DNA of 37,327 nt from Rhodoferax sp. OV413 (GTDB lineage Bacteria > Pseudomonadota > Gammaproteobacteria > Pseudomonadales > Pseudohongiellaceae), in contig CALQJO020000030.1 of NCBI GenBank assembly GCA_943330915.2, forward strand, positions 1 through 37,327, written 5' to 3'. Position 1 is the stretch's first letter; each line of letters opens with the position of its first letter. The notes beneath the pieces are model-generated. The model was not told where the DNA came from, made no database searches, and saw only the letters and a list, made by a program, of their open reading frames with translations. Below, one piece after another: positions 32,702 through 37,327 of the stretch. Position numbers and translations under genes: made by a program.

Positions 32702-34893
32702 CGAGTTTGCAGGTCTTCAGCCAGCGCAACTGCCCTTGAAATGACATACTGGAGGACTGCTTCTGTATCAGATTCACTCAGCTGACCGTCAAAAGCCACC
32801 ATGCCGCCAGCTGCCAATTCACCCCTCAGAACAACTGCATTCCAGGCGTCCAGATTATGCAAACGGGCAGAGTAGCGAAGGTCTGGGAAAACACCTGCAC
32901 CATCACTGGCGGCATTGTTTCCGTGGCACACGCTGCAGAAGCGTCCGTAAGCCTGTTCGCCTTGTGCCAACATTTCATTGTTTGCAATCAGCGGCGGAGG
33001 ATTGAGAGCGCGCTCTTCTGCGGTGATCACCTGAGTTGGCAGTTGATGTGTGCCGTTTAACGCATACACCAGTAGACGGGAGTTATTACTGGATTCACGG
33101 GTAGTAGAACCCAGCGCTCCGGGGCCTGTCTGCGGCAGAGCCCGAGATCCGCTCAGGACAGCCACATACTGGACGCCATCAATCATATAGGTTGAGGGCG
33201 CTGCAACCGTTGAAGATTGAGTAATGGCGGACCACAAGCGTTCACCATCCGTATCCCGGTAGGCCACAAATTCCCCTGCGCCGTTACCCTGGAAAACCAA
33301 GCCGCCTGCGGTTGATACAACACCCGCTGCATGCGTAGGGATTAATTGAGGCGCTCGCCAGACTTCGCGCTGTGCAACAGGATCCCATGCCAGCAGGTAT
33401 GCCTGCCGCACAGGTGCTGCATCGCCTGCTGCAGCCACAAGACGTGCCCCTTCAGCGAAGTCGGTCCCGGTATTCCAGCCCCTTTCCGAGATAACCATAT
33501 CGGGCTGTGCAACATAGCCCATGTTGTTCTCGGTCGCGGGTAGATAAACAAGGTTGGTTTTTTTGCTGAACGACATTGGATGCCAGTTATGTCCACCGAG
33601 TGGGCCTGGCTGAACAATCATTGGTATGCCGGTGATGTTATAACGCGCTTCCGGGACCTCAACAGGACGTCCGGTTTCCAGATCGACATGGGTTGCCCAG
33701 TTCACTGGCACAAATTTTTCAGCAGACAGCAGTCGACCTGTTAATGCGTCGAGCACATAGAAAAAGCCATTTTTGGGCGCCTGCATGACAACGCGGCGGG
33801 TTTCGCCGCCAATATCGAGGTCAGCGACGACAATCTGCTGGGTTGCGGTGTAGTCCCAAGTTTCGCCGGGAGTCGTCTGGTAATGCCACACATAACTGCC
33901 ATCGTCAGGATTGATTGCAACGATTGATGTCAGAAACAGATTGTCTCCGCCACCGGGGCTGCGAAGCGACTGGTTCCACGGTGAGCCATTGCCAACACCG
34001 ATATACATCAGATGCGATTGCGGATCGTACGCCATGGAATCCCAGACCGTACCGCCCGCTCCCATTGCCCACCACTCGCCTGTCCAGGTGTCAGCAGCCC
34101 ATTCCAGTTCCGGTTGTTCAAAACCATCTGCGGGATTGCCGGGTACCGTGTAAAAACGCCACTGTTGCTCACCGGTGTTTGTGTCGTATGCGGTGATATA
34201 ACCACGTACACCGTATTCACCACCGGCATTGCCGATGATCACCTTGCCATCAATAATGCGCGGAACGCCAGTAATCGTATATGGGCGCGACTGGTCAACG
34301 GTAACTACGCTCCAGAGTTCCTCGCCTGTGGTGGCGTTTAATGCGATCAGGCGCCCATCCAGCGCGCCTACAAACACCTTGCCCTCCCAGACAGCTACAC
34401 CACGGTTGACGACATCACAGCAGGCATCAACACCGCGCGCGCGATCGACCTTAGGATCATATTCCCACAACAGGCGTCCGGTTTTGGCATCAAAGGCTTT
34501 AACCATGCTCCATGCGGTGGTGATGTACAGCGCGCCATCAACGATGACGGGTGTGGCTTCCTGACCACGACTGGTGTCAAGATCTGCTGACCACAGCAGA
34601 CCTAACTGGTCAACGTTTTCAGTATTGATCTGGTCCAACGGGCTGAAACGTTGTTCCCAGTAGTCACGACCCGCGGCCATCCAGTTTCCCGGTTCAGAGT
34701 CAGCGTTGGTCAGACGCATGCTGTCAACGGCGGCGGCATACGTGGCTTGTGTTGCTGACCCATTTGAAGAGTTGACGACTGCCGATGCTGATTGAGTATC
34801 GGCAGGTGTTTCAGCGGGTTGTTCTGCCGGTCCACACGCGGAAAGCAGGATTGCGGCCGCGGCCAGCAATCCCAGGTTTCTAATTTTTATCAT
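32698..34893 (-). CDS. PQQ-dependent quinohemoprotein alcohol dehydrogenase, lipoprotein type
   Basis: This 731-residue protein has a lipobox LLSAC with Cys20, so it is probably a periplasm-facing lipoprotein. The eight-bladed PQQ propeller follows, with the vicinal disulfide pair Cys158-Cys159 (DACCDVV), Ca ligands Glu226 (GGEYGVRG) and Asn302 (GVGNGSPW), and catalytic Asp347 (GETWDYTA). Thr349 stands where lanthanide enzymes (XoxF, ExaF) have a second Asp, so calcium use is expected. The C-terminal cytochrome c domain binds haem at CSVCH (653-657). The order propeller then haem is that of type II alcohol dehydrogenase. It oxidises alcohols and passes electrons to the respiratory chain. It follows the cytochrome-propeller gene by 30 bp. 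No pqq genes are seen. Confidence 0.93.
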   Translation of the reverse strand: MIKIRNLGLLAAAAILLSACGPAEQPAETPADTQSASAVVNSSNGSATQATYAAAVDSMRLTNADSEPGNWMAAGRDYWEQRFSPLDQINTENVDQLGLLWSADLDTSRGQEATPVIVDGALYITTAWSMVKAFDAKTGRLLWEYDPKVDRARGVDACCDVVNRGVAVWEGKVFVGALDGRLIALNATTGEELWSVVTVDQSRPYTITGVPRIIDGKVIIGNAGGEYGVRGYITAYDTNTGEQQWRFYTVPGNPADGFEQPELEWAADTWTGEWWAMGAGGTVWDSMAYDPQSHLMYIGVGNGSPWNQSLRSPGGGDNLFLTSIVAINPDDGSYVWHYQTTPGETWDYTATQQIVVADLDIGGETRRVVMQAPKNGFFYVLDALTGRLLSAEKFVPVNWATHVDLETGRPVEVPEARYNITGIPMIVQPGPLGGHNWHPMSFSKKTNLVYLPATENNMGYVAQPDMVISERGWNTGTDFAEGARLVAAAGDAAPVRQAYLLAWDPVAQREVWRAPQLIPTHAAGVVSTAGGLVFQGNGAGEFVAYRDTDGERLWSAITQSSTVAAPSTYMIDGVQYVAVLSGSRALPQTGPGALGSTTRESSNNSRLLVYALNGTHQLPTQVITAEERALNPPPLIANNEMLAQGEQAYGRFCSVCHGNNAASDGAGVFPDLRYSARLHNLDAWNAVVLRGELAAGGMVAFDGQLSESDTEAVLQYVISRAVALAEDLQTR

Positions 34894-34923
34894 TTTTTCC
34901 CCTGAGCATTAGTCAGATTTCAT

Positions 34924-36756
34924 TTACTGCTGTTTAAGTCTGAATACCAGCACCGCGTTCCCCGGCATCTGGCCGAATGTAGCATAACCTGTGCTGACAA
35001 TCATGTAGTCGCCGGTGAGCACGGGGCCTGTCGCGTCGATCGAGCCGCCTTTGGCGGCAATTCCGTTTATGGTCTGATATTCCTGAACAGTATTGTACTC
35101 CCACACCAGTTCTCCTGTAGCAGCATCATGTGCAAACAGGTATCCACTCAACGAACTGGCAATGACCAATCCATCAGTGCTGGTAGCCGGTCCAGAGTAG
35201 GCATCCATACATCCTTGCAGTCCCTCCTGACATCGTTCTGGGACGGGTGCGTACCAGAGAACTTCGCCGGTTTTCATGTCGATGGCATGCAGGCCAGGCT
35301 GACGACTTTCACCCGAATCATTCACACCACCACGGTCCGATACCGGCACATACACAACGTCACCTGAGAAGGTCATGCCCCAATGAATGCCGCCAAGAGC
35401 ACCACCGCGACCAACGCGGGTTGACCATAAAAGTTCACCGTTATTATTCGGGTCAAGTCCAACAACAACAGCTCCTTTGGTGCCGGCGACAACAATATCG
35501 CGACCGTCTGAGAGGGTTGTTGTCACAATAGGAGCGCCAATATCAAGATCAGGGCCTGCATCCGGGCAGTTGGGGTGACTGCCGCCCATGGCACAGGCCA
35601 TGGTGAAAGCGTCATCTGATATTGTCTGATGGATCCAGTTTATCTGCCCACTTGCCATATCAAAGGCAATCACTGCATCGCTGCTGTCGCTGGCCGGACG
35701 TGTATAGTTTTGACCTGAGCCTGCGTACAGCACGCCGCGTTCAACATCCATGCTGGGTGCTTGCCAGATCGGCGCACCTGAGGGCGCCATCACAGGATTG
35801 CCTGCGCTGTTAACCCCGACCTGTGTTGCTTCTTCCATAATGTAGGTGTGCCAGGCTTTTTCGCCACTGTTAAGATCAAAAGCAGCAACGTTGCCCCGGA
35901 AAGTACAGCAATGATGATCTGGCCGACCCGCAGCGCTCACCTCAGCGGAGGAGACCGGTACAAATATTCGGTCGCCTGCTACTACCGGTGACCCGGTGCT
36001 GCGTGCAAACTGATGAGGATCAACTTCTGCTTCCCAGACCAGATCACCGGTAGCGGCACTAAGAACATGTAATTCATTGGAAGCCACAGCCACAACGGCA
36101 AGATGTTCGTTGCGTTGCTCGGACCATGCAATGGTGATTGCGGCGCGCACTTCCTGCGGTGCCTGATAGGTCCAGTAGGCACAGCCACTCGTGATATCCA
36201 TGGCATACACAGTCCCGGTCGTACTTCCCATAAACATGACATTATTTATCACGCTGGGCTGCGCACGCGCGGCACTGGCATTGTCCAGGCCGAAAGCCCA
36301 TACAAATTCCAGGTCCGCGACGGTGCTGGCAGAGATGCCGGTTCCCTCACTGGATTGAAAGCGAGGATTACTGTCACCGTTTCCCCAGCCATTCCAGTTA
36401 GTGGCAAGGTTCAGGTCAAGTGCAGGCATTGACTGTTCGCAGCGCGCAAGACCAGCTATGGTATCGGCCTGCATGCGCGAACCGCTCAGATATTCTGCCA
36501 GGGCAATCTTTTGCTCGTCAGTCAGCGCCGCGCCCTGGGGGGCCATGATCCCTTGAGTGAGTGATAAATAGACACTGTTGGCAGTGTAGGTAGCCAGGGC
36601 TTCCCGGCGCGGGGTACGTTCGTCGGTGGGCGCCGCATGGCACATGGCGCAGTACTGGGTGTAAAGACTTTCACCGTCCAGATTTTCTGCTGAATTGACA
36701 AGCGGCATTACAACAGCGGACAGCAAAACCAGTAATGTGCCTAACATTCTTTTCAT
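34924..36756 (-). CDS. Cytochrome c-PQQ propeller fusion, polyvinyl-alcohol dehydrogenase-like
   Basis: This 610-residue protein has a signal peptide (MLGTLLVLLSAVVMPLVNSA). A short cytochrome c domain binds haem at CAMCH (36-40), with a distal Met in GIMAPQGAALTDEQ. A PQQ-type beta-propeller begins at about residue 115 (NWNGWGNGDSNPRFQ), with Trp-docking repeats such as SGEKAWHTYI and TGELVWEYN. HHCCTFRG has a vicinal cysteine pair. Haem first, propeller second is the order of polyvinyl-alcohol dehydrogenase (cytochrome), which oxidises secondary alcohols. Substrate here is unknown; other secondary or polymeric alcohols are possible. It is the first gene of a probable three-gene operon with the lipoprotein alcohol dehydrogenase and ogt. 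Confidence 0.85.
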   Translation of the reverse strand: MKRMLGTLLVLLSAVVMPLVNSAENLDGESLYTQYCAMCHAAPTDERTPRREALATYTANSVYLSLTQGIMAPQGAALTDEQKIALAEYLSGSRMQADTIAGLARCEQSMPALDLNLATNWNGWGNGDSNPRFQSSEGTGISASTVADLEFVWAFGLDNASAARAQPSVINNVMFMGSTTGTVYAMDITSGCAYWTYQAPQEVRAAITIAWSEQRNEHLAVVAVASNELHVLSAATGDLVWEAEVDPHQFARSTGSPVVAGDRIFVPVSSAEVSAAGRPDHHCCTFRGNVAAFDLNSGEKAWHTYIMEEATQVGVNSAGNPVMAPSGAPIWQAPSMDVERGVLYAGSGQNYTRPASDSSDAVIAFDMASGQINWIHQTISDDAFTMACAMGGSHPNCPDAGPDLDIGAPIVTTTLSDGRDIVVAGTKGAVVVGLDPNNNGELLWSTRVGRGGALGGIHWGMTFSGDVVYVPVSDRGGVNDSGESRQPGLHAIDMKTGEVLWYAPVPERCQEGLQGCMDAYSGPATSTDGLVIASSLSGYLFAHDAATGELVWEYNTVQEYQTINGIAAKGGSIDATGPVLTGDYMIVSTGYATFGQMPGNAVLVFRLKQQ

Positions 36757-37025
36757 TTATCGCTTCTCCCGATGACAGTCTTTTTTGAAACAAAGGCCTG
36801 ACACCATTCCGATTATTACTTAACCAAGTGCGCAGACGGCCGAATGGTACCCGAAACCGGCCTCAAAACGAACAGATGTTCACTGCCATTGCGACTGATC
36901 CCCGGGTGGCTGCGTCAATCTTGTTTGGTGTATAGTCATGACCGTTAAACAACGACATAACCCATGACCTCAGTCGTGATGTTGTGCCTCCTTTGGGTTG
37001 CTGATAAACGGACAGGCTTGATTTT

Positions 37026-37327
37026 ATGCTGATTAGATTTCATCTTGATTCTCAGCAGTGTCTGCTCCCCGCGCAGGAAGACGTCACTAGTCAAAACCTG
37101 AGCGAAGCGATGTGGCTGGATCTGATTAATCCGGATGATGAAGAACGAGAGATGATGGCAAGTCTTCACAGCCAGCCATTACTAGACACAGAAGATGTTG
37201 AGGAACTTGAGGCTTCTGCCAGATCGTATCAGGATGAAGCAGGTCTGCATGTGCACTCCATGTTCCTGCATAAAGTTGATGAGCGACATCGCAATACCAG
37301 TGTCGCGTTCACCCTCTCCGATACACA
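37026..37327 (+). CDS. corA: CorA-family magnesium/cobalt transporter, N-terminal part (3' end outside window)
   Basis: One hundred codons are visible and the frame stays open to the window end. It begins MLIRFHLDSQQCLLP. AMWLDLINPDDEEREMM, DVEELEASARSYQDEAG and LHVHSMFLHKVDER match the cytoplasmic N-terminal alpha/beta domain of CorA. The GMN pore motif and both membrane helices would lie beyond the edge. CorA forms a pentameric channel for Mg2+ and also Co2+/Ni2+. The 269-bp region before it (36757-37025) is divergent from the quinohemoprotein operon; TATAGT near 36929 could be a -10 element, but no matching -35 was found. Confidence 0.88.
   Translation, partial: MLIRFHLDSQQCLLPAQEDVTSQNLSEAMWLDLINPDDEEREMMASLHSQPLLDTEDVEELEASARSYQDEAGLHVHSMFLHKVDERHRNTSVAFTLSDT

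Noticed and set aside
36937-36967. Nine-codon leader peptide or Mg2+-sensing leader before corA
   Set aside because: An ATG-initiated mini-frame is present, but without a ribosome site or clear alternative hairpins it cannot be told from chance.

Overview
The window is chromosomal DNA from a gammaproteobacterium. Evidence for this is the rnfCDE-nth block, the argG/pyrC-rnt/grxD/argF neighbourhood, a Pseudomonas-type class Ia ribonucleotide reductase (two ATP-cone-like regions in NrdA, N-terminally extended NrdB), DinG, ExoI, PilU and CorA. The two PQQ-type quinohemoproteins and the acyl-CoA genes suit an aerobic, probably marine or heterotrophic member. I cannot name the genus. Coding is dense, both strands are used, and I see no insertion sequence, prophage, CRISPR array, rRNA or tRNA.

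Layout. (1) 1-2802: end of an Rnf (Rsx) operon, rnfC (partial)-rnfD-rnfE-nth, each gene overlapping the next by 4 bases. The usual rnfG between rnfD and rnfE is missing. (2) 2807-4537: two GT2-like glycosyltransferases meeting tail to tail with a 33-bp overlap. (3) 4639-9527: arginine and pyrimidine genes argG(-), pyrC-rnt(+), grxD(-), argF(+). (4) 9528-14161: nrdA-nrdB, preceded by three DnaA-box-like 9-mers at exact 11-bp steps and two NrdR-like boxes 31 bp apart. (5) 14247-16061: a MocA-like nucleotidyltransferase, an exported cyclophilin and a 74-residue membrane protein. (6) 16062-23260: dinG(-), a DUF349 protein(+), an acyltransferase(-) and sbcB(-). (7) 23385-25551: pyrB and pilU. (8) 25559-30268: divergent acyl-CoA pairs, SDR/acyl-CoA dehydrogenase(-) and AMACR-like/amidase(+). 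(9) 30364-32005: inorganic pyrophosphatase and XdhC-like protein converging on one shared terminator. (10) 32198-36756(-): a cytochrome-propeller fusion, a lipoprotein quinohemoprotein alcohol dehydrogenase and ogt, arranged as one operon. (11) 37026-end: start of corA.

The most unusual region is the Rnf locus. RnfE is clearly recognisable, but both cysteines expected to hold the membrane [2Fe-2S] cluster with RnfA are alanine (Ala23, Ala115), and rnfG, encoding the periplasmic FMN subunit that follows that cluster in the electron path, is absent from the operon. Two consecutive electron carriers therefore appear to be lost together, which suggests a rewired or non-canonical Rnf complex. The second strongest signal is the nrdAB control region, where phased DnaA boxes and a spaced NrdR-box pair surround a plausible sigma70 promoter. 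The third is the paired quinohemoproteins with opposite haem/propeller order, coupled to a DNA alkyl-damage repair gene.

Protein identities come from recognising families and motifs by reading; no database search or alignment was run.
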